DNA of 64,000 bases from Enterococcus saigonensis (GTDB lineage Bacteria > Bacillota > Bacilli > Lactobacillales > Enterococcaceae): contig NZ_AP022822.1 of the NCBI RefSeq assembly GCF_011397115.1, forward strand, positions 2,035,001 through 2,099,000, read 5' to 3'. The position numbers and the translations under genes were made by a program. Positions 16,334 through 24,658 of this stretch are shown in pieces. Below the pieces are notes generated by a model that saw only the letters and a list, made by a program, of their open reading frames with translations, ran no database searches and had not been told where the DNA came from. How positions within the stretch are numbered: position 1 is the first letter of the stretch; every line of letters starts with the position of its first letter.

Positions 16334-17800
16334 TTATTCTTCATTTTTTTCCTTTTTATTGCGAATATACGCAATTACGACACCAAAAAGTATAAATACA
16401 CCTAACCAAATCAACTTGCTGTTAAAGACATCATTTGTTTTTGGAAAAATACCCGTATGTGGTTTTTTCGTTTTCGGAATTTTTCTGCGTTCTTGAGTAT
16501 TGACAACCTTAAGTACACCGGCTTTTTGATTGTAACTTGTCTCACTTACTTTGAAGAAAATTTTTTCTTTGCTTCGCACATAACCAGTTGGTGCTTTAAT
16601 TTCTTCTAATTGGTACGTACCGTAAGCAAGTCCGCGAATTTCAAATTGGCCGTTTTTATCGGAAATTAATTTCACTACATTGTGATTAGTTACATCATTT
16701 GTCCAAGTAAAACCGTTTTTTTCCTGATTCAAGTAATTACCTTTTCTGTTTAATACCACAAATTCTGCATTAGCTAACTTTTTACTGCTATCGAGTGCAT
16801 CAACTTTCACAAAACGTTTTCCGCCCGTTTTTACATCGACTTCTTTCACAATCTTGTCAAAATCTGTATCCAGAGAAGCTGTATTCACAATTTTGGCATC
16901 AACTTTGTCATGGCTCATTAACGTATCTGTATACGTGACCACAATCGTCTTGCCTTCGTAGGGTTCCAATTTCTTCATATCGTTAAAGTTGAGTTCAAAG
17001 CCATGTTGCCGAATTGTTTTTTCAAAGAGGGCAGAAATATCTTTCCCATCAATTGTTACAGATAAGGATTCCGGATTAAAATGTAACACTTCGTCTGCTT
17101 GGTCAGTGACTTTATAAAACTTGTAATCTGTTAAATCTGCCGGAACCGTCGTAGTAACGGTAAACGAAATTTTATCGCCAAAATTATAATTTGCCTTGCC
17201 GTCTGTCACGACTTTTGTGAATCGAGGTGGAATTGTCGTTTTCCGCTCATTTTTTGGATACAAATGAATTTTACTCATGACTTTATCACCGTCATAAATT
17301 GGTAATACCACCACTAGATCTTTGGACTTTTCCTTAATATAATCAGGCGCTTTCGCCTCGTGAAATAGATAAACTGCATCTTTACCATCAGCTTGTGTAG
17401 AAGTAGACGATAGTGAAAAAGCTAATGTGCCATCTTCTCCGCCAACATTTTGTGTCACGCCTGTAGCAACTCGCTCTTTATTCGGACCAAGTTTTGCAAG
17501 TTGCTCTTGCGCTTGCTCCACCGTCAAACCTTGTTGGCGTAAATCATAGAACTTACGTGAAACATCAAAAACATCAAAGGTTACATTATTTAAGCCGTGA
17601 TAATTTTTTAACAATTCAGCATGTTGATCGTCAATTTTCCCTGTATTTTTTGTATCCTGTGGTAGCTCTCCTTCTGGAAATGCAATCTTGTGTAACACAA
17701 CTTGAATTTGAGTCGCCTTATTTTGATTGGCAGGAGTCATCCCCATCAACAAAGGCAAGCATAAAATAATACTGGTAAGGGTAACTAGAATTTTTTTCAT
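16334..17800 (-). CDS. ebpB: Minor/base pilin, EbpB-like, FPKTN sorting signal
   Basis: This encodes a 488-aa secreted protein with a signal peptide (MKKILVTLTSIILCLPLLMG), an N-terminal pilin domain with the motif IHLYPKN, a central CnaA-like domain and a C-terminal SpaA-like domain (NAEFVVLNRKG, YQLEEIKAPTGY). The sorting signal is FPKTN followed by a membrane segment and a Lys-rich tail, unlike the LPxTG of its two neighbours. In E. faecalis the EbpB base pilin is joined to the wall by the housekeeping sortase rather than the pilus sortase. A similar split is inferred here. The ATG directly abuts the ebpA stop. Confidence 0.88.
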   Translation of the reverse strand: MKKILVTLTSIILCLPLLMGMTPANQNKATQIQVVLHKIAFPEGELPQDTKNTGKIDDQHAELLKNYHGLNNVTFDVFDVSRKFYDLRQQGLTVEQAQEQLAKLGPNKERVATGVTQNVGGEDGTLAFSLSSTSTQADGKDAVYLFHEAKAPDYIKEKSKDLVVVLPIYDGDKVMSKIHLYPKNERKTTIPPRFTKVVTDGKANYNFGDKISFTVTTTVPADLTDYKFYKVTDQADEVLHFNPESLSVTIDGKDISALFEKTIRQHGFELNFNDMKKLEPYEGKTIVVTYTDTLMSHDKVDAKIVNTASLDTDFDKIVKEVDVKTGGKRFVKVDALDSSKKLANAEFVVLNRKGNYLNQEKNGFTWTNDVTNHNVVKLISDKNGQFEIRGLAYGTYQLEEIKAPTGYVRSKEKIFFKVSETSYNQKAGVLKVVNTQERRKIPKTKKPHTGIFPKTNDVFNSKLIWLGVFILFGVVIAYIRNKKEKNEE

Positions 17801-20800
17801 TTAAGCTTCCCCCTTACTTTTATTGCGTAAGAAGTAATAACCGCCAGCCACAACGAGAGCCAAAGCTCCAACACCGTAAATTAGCCATACACCCATGCCA
17901 CCCGTAGCAGGAAGTGGGACTTTAGGTTTGTTTTCGATAGAAAAAGTAATGGTATTATTTTCTTCTTCAGCTCCTAATGAAACGCTAGGTTGAATAGCCG
18001 GATATGAAGCGTCTCCTATATAATCAACAGTGACCTTACCAGCTGAATCAATACTTATTTCAAAATAGCCAGTCAATTTGTTATATCCCTCTGGCGCAGT
18101 TTCTTCTTTTAAATAGTAGGTTTTACCCGCTTGTAAAGCTGACAATTTTTCATTGAAATTAAAGACTATTTTTCCATCACTATCTGTAGGATTAGACATA
18201 ACCGTATTTTTAGGATCTACCTTACTATCTGATAAACTAAAAACAGCACCTTTAATTGGCTTTTTAGATACATTATCTATTTTAGTTAAATTAAGATTGA
18301 AGGCTTTTAAGTGGTTGGTGATGGTTAAACTTAGCCCATTTTTTGATTGCACCACTCTTTTATCGGTATTTTCAGCAAGTTCAATTTTTTTATCTGGGGT
18401 TACTTCAAAGTTAATTAGTAGATTATCTCGGTTATACCCTGCTTGTGCTTTTGTTTCTTTTAATTGATAATTCCCTGGCGTCAAACTTTTAATCGTAACG
18501 ACACCATTTTTATCTGTTGTTACGTCTGATAGAATCACTTTATTGTCTTTGCTTAAACTAAAGTGTGTGTCAGCTAAAACTTGACCGTTATCCCCTTGCT
18601 TTTGTAATTTCAAATTTACTGTATTTAAAGTATTGGTGAATTCAAATAAATTGTCATCTTGCTTAGACTGGACAGTCATTTCATATCCTGGTATTTTTTG
18701 TTCGTCTACTGAGTAAGTAAAGTCCTTCCCAACATTATTAAATTGAGGTAGGTAATAATTCTTATTATTCTCATCTTGGACTTGTGTAATATCAGTTTGA
18801 GACCAACTATTTTGGCCTTTTTCGCCGCTAAGCTTAAAGTAGCGACCCGCAAATGGATACTCTACTTCATTTGACCCATCTGCCTTACGACTTACGTCAA
18901 ATAAAATACTAGCTGGACGAAGACCACTATCATTTTTGTCCCCTTCCCACTTTTTCGTAATATTCAATTTAACGCCGGGAGCTTTAACCGACTGAATGGG
19001 AAACGGCAAAGTCGTTAGTCGGTCTCCTAAAGGTTGTAACGTAGGTGGAGAAATAGGATTATCAACAAGATAGAAATAATCAGGTTTAAAATCTGGTCGT
19101 TCCGTATTGATGCGAACTTGATAGGTAATCGTAGCTGTTTCATCTTTACCTAGTGTTAAATCACCTAAGGTTATTTTTGTTGGTCCCTTAGTAAGCTGAT
19201 CACTTATACTTTCATTTGCCAAAGATGGTGTCGGTTGAGTCGTCCCACTCTTTGTCTTCACTTCAGTCTTTATAGTTCCTGGCTGATATATAACATTCTC
19301 GCTTAGCTGATCCACAATCGTCCCTTTATTGATTGTTTTGTTAATGTCATCTGATACTTTTTGCAGCTTTTGGCTTAGTTCAGCTACTTTGTCTGCAGAA
19401 GTATAATAGGCATCGGTATCAGAAGGTGTTGCTAAATTTTTAAGGGTATTGATTGCCTGATTAGGTGTAGATAATGTTGGTACATCGCCGCCTCTATTAC
19501 GTAATTTAACACCATTAGGATTTGATTCATCTTTTGTTAATTCAATTCCTAAAGTATAGATGGTAGTCCCTTTACTTTGTTCGAGTTTTGCCTGCGATAT
19601 TGTAGGCCAAATATGATCATTTACAACATCAGTAACTCCACCAACTTGAATCTTATAACTCTGAAACGGAGTTTCCACGTCTTTTTTATCAAAAGGATTG
19701 CTACTGTCCCTATCATATAAGTGAAATCCAGGTCCTTTTGCTGGTGCCCCCAAACTAAACATTGTCTTTGTTCCATCGCCAGTTACATGAACTCCTTGAA
19801 AGTTATTCAAAATTCCTGGATATTCTTGGACAGGAAAACGTACATAATCCCCAGGTATTGACACAGGAGACGATATATTATCCTTTTGAAGAATAGGAAT
19901 TTTTTTAGTAGTATCAATCCCCTCAGCAATATATGTTTGAGATGGCGCTCCATCATTTAGTAGTACCATAATCTTGTCGACTCCAGGTCTACCTTTTTCT
20001 AAAACTTTTCCGCCAACGATGATACCAGCTTGTAAATTGGTATTCCCCCCCCGACTACCATTTTGCCCTGGAATAGCATTAATTTGATTCTCCAATGTAG
20101 TTTTGTCAGAAGTAAGTATCGTTTTTTGATTAGCGTTCGTGTCGAACGTCACCAGTGATATATTTATCGGAGGTGTTGCATATGGTTTATTGTTCTCATC
20201 CAAATTTGCCATTAGCATAGATTCAACAAAAGATTTTGCAGCTAATTTTGCTGCATCAATTCGCTTATTTGAATACATACTGTATGACCTATCAAAAACT
20301 AAAACAATATCTAATGGTTTGGGCGGATTATAAGAGTCCCCTTTAACTTTTATAGTTACATCAAATAAGCCTTGCGTATCTGTTTCTTTAATACTTTTAT
20401 GCAAATACGTATGTGCTGCATACTTATTTCCATTAAGCACAACATCGCCGCCATGATCTTGATAGCAAAGTCCATCTTTGTCTGCATTGTTATCTTTATA
20501 ACTATAATTGGCAACATTTTTTGATATTTCCACATCAGATAAATTTTGGTTATTTGGATCTGCCACCTTATCGTTAACAAACACCCCTGATGGCGCATTA
20601 TTTATCAGTTTGTTAGATGGATAGTCATAAGAAATAGTTTTATATTTAGGTTGTGCTCCATTAGAAATTGATGTATCTGTCACCGCGGCACTTCGTGTAA
20701 TCGTCTGCGGAGTTCCTATTTCTGCGTATTTCTTCTCAGCTTCTTTTTTCGCTGAGTTGAACGTCTCTTCATCCACGTCGCCTAAATTTGTCACATCTTC

Positions 20801-21427
20801 ACTCGTTTCTTCTGCTGTTTCACTAGAAGAAACAGTAGAATTAGAAGTAGTTGAAGATGAAGTAGTTTGTTCTGTTGTAGATTCTGTTTCATTTTCTTTA
20901 GCTACAGTAATAGGATATTCTTTAGAAAATACTGTTTCTTCTTTATTTTCTGCGGTATTATCAGTGAACATAATTTTTAAATTTACTCCCTCAACTACTG
21001 GTGTTGTAAATTTAATTAAATCATTTTTAATTGTAATAGAAGCTTCTTTTTCCACTACGTGACCGTAATCAGCAGCATTCTGATTTGTTTTCACTTCAAA
21101 TAAATTGGTTGATTGCTCTTCTTTGACAAGTGTGGGCACAATAGCCGTTTTCTTTGCTACATCTGTCATTGAATAAACCAATCGTGTTGGACCTTTATTG
21201 TCATTTTTATGTATGTTGATTTGCCAATCAATGTGGTCTTCTTGGGTTTGATAATAAACAGCTGCCTTTCCATATTCATTATCAAATAATTGTTGTTCAG
21301 TCTTATCATCATTGGTTGTTAACGCAATAGCTGTATAGCCATTAGCAAATGACTGCACAAAAGGTAATAAGATAGTAACTAATCCCCAAAAAACAAACCA
21401 TTTCCTTTTCCATCCTTTTTTTTCCAT
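17801..21427 (-). CDS. ebpA: Pilus tip adhesin, EbpA-like, with VWA domain
   Basis: This encodes a 1208-aa surface protein. A signal peptide (to FANG) is followed by an N-terminal region and a Ser/Thr/Glu-rich stretch (about 180-210). A von Willebrand A domain follows, with the MIDAS DRSYS at about 379-383 preceded by PLDIVLVF. Then come several SpaA/CnaB-like domains (FSLSKDNKVILSD, YQLKETKAQAGYNRD, FSLSDSKVDPKN, YYLKEETAPEGYNK). It ends with LPATGG, a membrane segment and RNKSKGEA. It should be the adhesive pilus tip, binding host matrix or fibrinogen in E. faecalis. The frame reaches a GTG at 21436, but the ATG at 21427 has GGGGTGG upstream. Confidence 0.9.
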   Translation of the reverse strand: MEKKGWKRKWFVFWGLVTILLPFVQSFANGYTAIALTTNDDKTEQQLFDNEYGKAAVYYQTQEDHIDWQINIHKNDNKGPTRLVYSMTDVAKKTAIVPTLVKEEQSTNLFEVKTNQNAADYGHVVEKEASITIKNDLIKFTTPVVEGVNLKIMFTDNTAENKEETVFSKEYPITVAKENETESTTEQTTSSSTTSNSTVSSSETAEETSEDVTNLGDVDEETFNSAKKEAEKKYAEIGTPQTITRSAAVTDTSISNGAQPKYKTISYDYPSNKLINNAPSGVFVNDKVADPNNQNLSDVEISKNVANYSYKDNNADKDGLCYQDHGGDVVLNGNKYAAHTYLHKSIKETDTQGLFDVTIKVKGDSYNPPKPLDIVLVFDRSYSMYSNKRIDAAKLAAKSFVESMLMANLDENNKPYATPPINISLVTFDTNANQKTILTSDKTTLENQINAIPGQNGSRGGNTNLQAGIIVGGKVLEKGRPGVDKIMVLLNDGAPSQTYIAEGIDTTKKIPILQKDNISSPVSIPGDYVRFPVQEYPGILNNFQGVHVTGDGTKTMFSLGAPAKGPGFHLYDRDSSNPFDKKDVETPFQSYKIQVGGVTDVVNDHIWPTISQAKLEQSKGTTIYTLGIELTKDESNPNGVKLRNRGGDVPTLSTPNQAINTLKNLATPSDTDAYYTSADKVAELSQKLQKVSDDINKTINKGTIVDQLSENVIYQPGTIKTEVKTKSGTTQPTPSLANESISDQLTKGPTKITLGDLTLGKDETATITYQVRINTERPDFKPDYFYLVDNPISPPTLQPLGDRLTTLPFPIQSVKAPGVKLNITKKWEGDKNDSGLRPASILFDVSRKADGSNEVEYPFAGRYFKLSGEKGQNSWSQTDITQVQDENNKNYYLPQFNNVGKDFTYSVDEQKIPGYEMTVQSKQDDNLFEFTNTLNTVNLKLQKQGDNGQVLADTHFSLSKDNKVILSDVTTDKNGVVTIKSLTPGNYQLKETKAQAGYNRDNLLINFEVTPDKKIELAENTDKRVVQSKNGLSLTITNHLKAFNLNLTKIDNVSKKPIKGAVFSLSDSKVDPKNTVMSNPTDSDGKIVFNFNEKLSALQAGKTYYLKEETAPEGYNKLTGYFEISIDSAGKVTVDYIGDASYPAIQPSVSLGAEEENNTITFSIENKPKVPLPATGGMGVWLIYGVGALALVVAGGYYFLRNKSKGEA

Positions 21428-21460
21428 CGTTTCCACCCCTTTGACTAGTACGATACCCTC

Positions 21461-21489
21461 ATTCTAGGGAGGAAAACACATATTCACAA
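21461..21489 (-). promoter_or_regulatory. Promoter of the pilus operon
   Basis: The minus strand has -35 TTGTGA (21484-21489), a 17-base spacer and -10 TAGAAT (21461-21466). Two TTGTGAA repeats lie at the -35. No ebpR-type regulator gene lies next to it. Confidence 0.6.
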
Positions 21490-21934
21490 TTTCACAAAAA
21501 AATATTTTTTTTTAGAATAATGACAAAACGGCTGTTTTAAAAAAAAGAAAGAAATTATCAGTTATTTTACTAATTCTAATGTAGAAATTGTTCATACAGT
21601 ATTAGGTTTTTTAATGAAATTCAAAAAGGCAAAACGTTATCTATCATACTTCACAAAACACCATAATTACAATACCTATTTAAAGTATTATTTTGAAGAA
21701 TTATGAAATTAATTGATAATCTACATTTAAATAAGCTATTTATTTTATAAATACGAAAGAATAAATAACAAATAAATTAATTTATATATTATTTTTTTAT
21801 TCTGTTTTATCACATCTGCTTAATTATCATCTTCTTCGCTATCATCACTTAATAATTTAAAATGGTTTTACAATTCCAATAATTTAAATGACTATTTCTT
21901 TAAATTATGAATTTAGTCCATCAATTTTCAAAAA
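21490..21934. other. Gene-free AT-rich region upstream of the pilus operon
   Basis: About 450 bases without a credible reading frame. In E. faecalis the activator gene ebpR sits upstream of ebpA, but there is none here. The space may hold binding sites for a remote regulator. I see no clear repeat or operator. Confidence 0.5.
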
Positions 21935-21939
21935 TAAAA

Positions 21940-21970
21940 AAAGCCGAGATCCTAAAAAGATCCCGGCTTT
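21940..21970 (-). terminator. Terminator after rplL
   Basis: AAAGCCGAGATC pairs with GATCCCGGCTTT (one mismatch) around a 7-base loop, and on the minus strand a T run follows. Confidence 0.85.
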
Positions 21971-21984
21971 TAAATAATCATCAA

Positions 21985-22353
21985 TTATTTAACTGTTACA
22001 GATGCGCCAACTTCTTCAAGTTTGCCTTTCAATTCTTCAGCTTCTTCTTTAGAAACTGCTTCTTTGATTGGTGCAGGAGCGCCATCAACTAATGCTTTAG
22101 CTTCTTTCAAGCCTAAGCCAGTTGCTTCACGAACTGCTTTAATCACTTTAACTTTTTGGTCGCCAGCTGAAGTTAATTCAACAGTAAATTCTGTTTGTTC
22201 TTCAGCCGCTGCACCAGCACCAGCTGCAGCTACAGCTACAGGAGCTGCTGCAGATACGCCAAATTCTTCTTCGATAGCTTTAACTAAGTCGTTTAATTCT
22301 AAGATTGTCGCGCCTTTTAGCTCTTCGACAATGTTTTCGATATTCAATGCCAT
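21985..22353 (-). CDS. rplL: 50S ribosomal protein L7/L12
   Basis: This encodes a 122-aa protein with the N-terminal dimerisation helix (MALNIENIVEELKGATILEL), an Ala/Gly-rich hinge (about 36-50) and the C-terminal domain with KVIKAVREATGLGLKEAKALV. It forms the ribosomal stalk that recruits translation GTPases. It is co-transcribed after rplJ with a 57-base gap. Confidence 0.98.
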   Translation of the reverse strand: MALNIENIVEELKGATILELNDLVKAIEEEFGVSAAAPVAVAAAGAGAAAEEQTEFTVELTSAGDQKVKVIKAVREATGLGLKEAKALVDGAPAPIKEAVSKEEAEELKGKLEEVGASVTVK

Positions 22354-22409
22354 GATTGATTTTCCTCCAATTTAAGTTGTGTAATTTTTTTATTTAGATT
22401 ATGCGGCGC

Positions 22410-22913
22410 TTAGGCTGCATCTCCATCTTTGCTTTCTGCCACTGCGTTGACAGCGTAAGCCACATTGCGGACTGGCGCTTGTAGTACAGATAGCAACATA
22501 GATAGTAGTCCTTCGCGGTTTGGTAATTTTGCCAAAGCTGTGATTTCTTCTAAAGAAGCCACTTTACCTTCGATGATACCGCCTTTTAATTCTAATGCTT
22601 TTGCGTCTTTTGAAAATTCATCCATGATTTTCGCTGGTGCAACTACATCGTCGTTACTAAATGCAACGGCAGTAGGACCTGTGAAAACTTCGTCTAAACC
22701 TTCTAAGCCGGCTTGTTTTGCAGCGCGAGAAAGAATAGAATTTTTGATAACTTTCATTTCAACGCCTGCTTCACGCAATTGTTTACGTAAGTTGGTTACT
22801 TCTTCAACAGTTAATCCACGGTAATCAGCGATTACTACAGATGCAGCTGCATTGAATTTTTCAGCAACTTCGTCAACGATTTGCGCTTTTTTAGCGATTG
22901 CTGCTTCACTCAC
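22410..22913 (-). CDS. rplJ: 50S ribosomal protein L10
   Basis: This encodes a 167-aa stalk base protein. The N-terminal rRNA-binding part shows VIADYRGLTVEEVTNLRKQL, and the C-terminal helix binds L7/L12 dimers. An L10-type RNA leader precedes it, so the L10-L7/L12 complex probably controls its own operon. A strong AGGAGG lies upstream. Confidence 0.97.
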   Translation of the reverse strand: MSEAAIAKKAQIVDEVAEKFNAAASVVIADYRGLTVEEVTNLRKQLREAGVEMKVIKNSILSRAAKQAGLEGLDEVFTGPTAVAFSNDDVVAPAKIMDEFSKDAKALELKGGIIEGKVASLEEITALAKLPNREGLLSMLLSVLQAPVRNVAYAVNAVAESKDGDAA

Positions 22914-22924
22914 TTGTATTTCAC

Positions 22925-23080
22925 CTCCTGATTTTGATGAACAAGAATTTAAGGCAAAGAAAAAAGCCTCTCCTTGTCACCGTAGACATAGAGGGACTAT
23001 TGAATGTTCTTCAATAAATGTCCTCGGTAGGAAATTAAGACTTGCGTCACCTACTGTCTTCGGTACAGTTAATTATTAAC
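22925..23080 (-). ncRNA. L10 leader (autoregulatory mRNA element)
   Basis: The minus-strand leader between rplA and rplJ holds the recognisable L10-leader segments: CTGTACCGAAGACAG and AGGTGACGCAAGTCTTAATT, then TCCTACCGAGGACA. It is known to bind the L10-L12 complex. It ends in a terminator-like hairpin (22960-22995), which would make it an attenuator. Confidence 0.88.
22960..22995 (-). terminator. Attenuator hairpin in the L10 leader
   Basis: On the minus strand CCTCT and TGTC pair with GACA and AGAGG, then C and six T follow. Premature stopping here would be relieved when the leader is free of L10. Confidence 0.65.
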
Positions 23081-23113
23081 CTTGACTACCTTACCACAGA
23101 TAAGGTAGTCAAG
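23081..23113 (-). other. Perfect 13-bp hairpin between rplA and rplJ
   Basis: CTTGACTACCTTA pairs fully with TAAGGTAGTCAAG around a 7-base loop. A -35-like TTGACT and a -10-like TAAGGT fall inside it, so it may be a processing hairpin, a weak terminator of rplKA, or overlap a promoter for rplJL. Confidence 0.6.
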
Positions 23114-23135
23114 TCAACGTTTAAATTACGTTTAA

Positions 23136-23825
23136 TTAAAATGAAGCTTGATCAACATGAACACCAGGGCCAAATGTTGTTGTCACTGAAATGTTTTTGA
23201 TATATTGACCTTTTGCAGCTGATGGTTTAGCTTTCACTAACACATCATTAATAGTTTTGAAGTTTTCAACTAATTTGTTATCTTCAAATGAAACTTTACC
23301 AATTGGTACATGTACATTACCAGCTTTATCAACACGGTAAGTAACTTTACCAGCTTTTACTTCGTTAACAGCTTTTGTAACGTCCATTGTAACAGTACCT
23401 GTTTTAGGGTTAGGCATTAAACCTTTAGGACCTAAGACACGACCTAATTTACCAACAGTAGCCATCATATCTGGTGTTGCCACAACTACGTCAAAGTCAA
23501 ACCATCCACCTTGGATTTTTTGAACCATGTCGTCGTCGCCAACAAAGTCAGCACCAGCTGCTTCTGCTTCTTTTGCTTTTTCGCCTTTAGCAAAAACTAA
23601 AACAGTTTGTGTTTTACCAGTACCGTTTGGTAATACAACAGCACCACGAATTTGTTGATCCGCTTTTTTAGGATCAACGTTTAATTTGTATGCTACTTCA
23701 ACCGTTGCGTCGAATTTTGCGATATTTGTTTCTTTTGCTAATGCAATAGCTTCTTCAACTGAGTAAGCTTTAGTTGTATCAACTTTTTTCAATGCTTCTT
23801 GCATTTTTTTGCTTTTTTTAGCCAT
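23136..23825 (-). CDS. rplA: 50S ribosomal protein L1
   Basis: This encodes a 229-aa protein that binds the mobile L1 stalk of 23S rRNA. The signature GKVTYRVDKAGNVHVPIGKVSF and the DDMVQKIQGGWFDFD segment are visible. The start has GGAGG. It follows rplK by 101 bases, a gap that contains a GTGGGAGG...CCAC hairpin also found before rplK. Confidence 0.98.
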   Translation of the reverse strand: MAKKSKKMQEALKKVDTTKAYSVEEAIALAKETNIAKFDATVEVAYKLNVDPKKADQQIRGAVVLPNGTGKTQTVLVFAKGEKAKEAEAAGADFVGDDDMVQKIQGGWFDFDVVVATPDMMATVGKLGRVLGPKGLMPNPKTGTVTMDVTKAVNEVKAGKVTYRVDKAGNVHVPIGKVSFEDNKLVENFKTINDVLVKAKPSAAKGQYIKNISVTTTFGPGVHVDQASF

Positions 23826-23842
23826 TTTGTTTCCTCCTTGAT

Positions 23843-23868
23843 GTGGTTATAACGGTAGAACCTCCCAC
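23843..23868 (-). promoter_or_regulatory. Possible L1-binding mRNA hairpin before rplA
   Basis: The minus-strand segment begins GTGGGAGG and ends ATAACCAC. GTGG pairs with CCAC and the inner GGT pairs with ACC. The same elements occur before rplK. Repression by L1 of its own operon through such mimics of the rRNA site is known in other bacteria; here it is inferred. Confidence 0.5.
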
Positions 23869-23926
23869 GTGTCTCGTATTTTTCAATAGCGAGTAAACTG
23901 AGAAGCTACTTCCTCAGGGTGTAGAA

Positions 23927-24349
23927 TTATTCTACAGTAATCCCCATGCTTCGTGCAGTACCTTCGACCATGCGCATAGCAGCTTCTACGTCAGCAGCGT
24001 TTAGGTCAGCCATTTTAGTTTCAGCGATTTCTTTAACTTGATCCCGCGTAACTTTTGCAACTTTTGTTTTGTTTGGTTCGCCTGAACCTTTTTCTACACC
24101 GGCAGCTTTTTTCAACAATACTGCAGCTGGTGGTGTTTTTGTGACAAATGTAAATGAACGGTCTTCATATACAGAAATCACAACTGGAATGATTAAACCT
24201 GCTTGATCAGCAGTACGGGCATTAAATTCTTTTGTGAAGCCCATGATATTGATACCCGCTTGACCTAGCGCAGGACCTACTGGTGGAGCTGGTGTTGCTT
24301 TACCTGCAGGAATTTGCAATTTAACGATTTTTTCAACTTTCTTTGCCAC
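23927..24349 (-). CDS. rplK: 50S ribosomal protein L11
   Basis: This encodes a 140-aa protein with the Pro-rich N-terminal domain (IPAGKATPAPPVGPALGQAG) and the C-terminal rRNA-binding domain (ADVEAAMRMVEGTARSMGI). It is part of the GTPase-associated centre needed for RelA-type signalling. It is first in rplK-rplA. GGAGG precedes the ATG. Confidence 0.98.
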   Translation of the reverse strand: MAKKVEKIVKLQIPAGKATPAPPVGPALGQAGINIMGFTKEFNARTADQAGLIIPVVISVYEDRSFTFVTKTPPAAVLLKKAAGVEKGSGEPNKTKVAKVTRDQVKEIAETKMADLNAADVEAAMRMVEGTARSMGITVE

Positions 24350-24375
24350 GAGACATACCTCCTTGAGTCCGTGAT

Positions 24376-24409
24376 GTGGTTAATTGGAGATGAATATTTC
24401 TCCTCCCAC
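24376..24409 (-). promoter_or_regulatory. Possible L1-binding mRNA hairpin before rplK
   Basis: On the minus strand the segment runs from GTGGGAGGAG to AATTAACCAC, with GTGG/CCAC outer and GGAG/CTCC inner pairs. It sits just before the rplK ribosome site and repeats the motif seen before rplA. Confidence 0.5.
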
Positions 24410-24492
24410 GTACTTGTGTCACTACTTAAAAGTAAAGAACACAATTAAAAAATGCGTGTCGCAAAATAAGCGCGAATTACGCACACTGAAAT

Positions 24493-24520
24493 ATTATAAC
24501 AAAAAATGCAAAGATTGCAA
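24493..24520 (-). promoter_or_regulatory. Promoter of rplK-rplA
   Basis: The minus strand has -35 TTGCAA (24515-24520), a 16-base spacer and -10 TATAAT (24493-24498), giving a leader of about 135 bases before rplK. Confidence 0.7.
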
Positions 24521-24556
24521 CAAAAAAAGATTAACAAACTTAGTCTACTCTCTTGC

Positions 24557-24612
24557 AATAAGCCAAAATCTTGATAAATAATTTTTCAAATTTCTCAAGA
24601 TTTTGACTTATT
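24557..24612. repeat. Long inverted repeat downstream of the NagB-like gene
   Basis: AATAAGCCAAAATCTTGA and TCAAGATTTTGACTTATT form an 18-base stem with one mismatch around 20 bases. There is no T run on the minus strand, so it is not a standard terminator. It lies between convergent-free space of nagB2 and the rplK promoter. Confidence 0.6.
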
Positions 24613-24658
24613 GTCTCTAGAAGTTAGTTTGATAAATTCGATATCTATAACAAATTTA

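Noticed and set aside
13170..21490. Recently acquired genomic island for the pilus operon
   Set aside because: No integrase, insertion sequence, flanking repeat or tRNA is seen, and base composition appears like the neighbours.
22022..22375. Plus-strand frame over rplL and similar long antisense frames in ribosomal genes
   Set aside because: These are shadows of highly biased codons in the true minus-strand genes.
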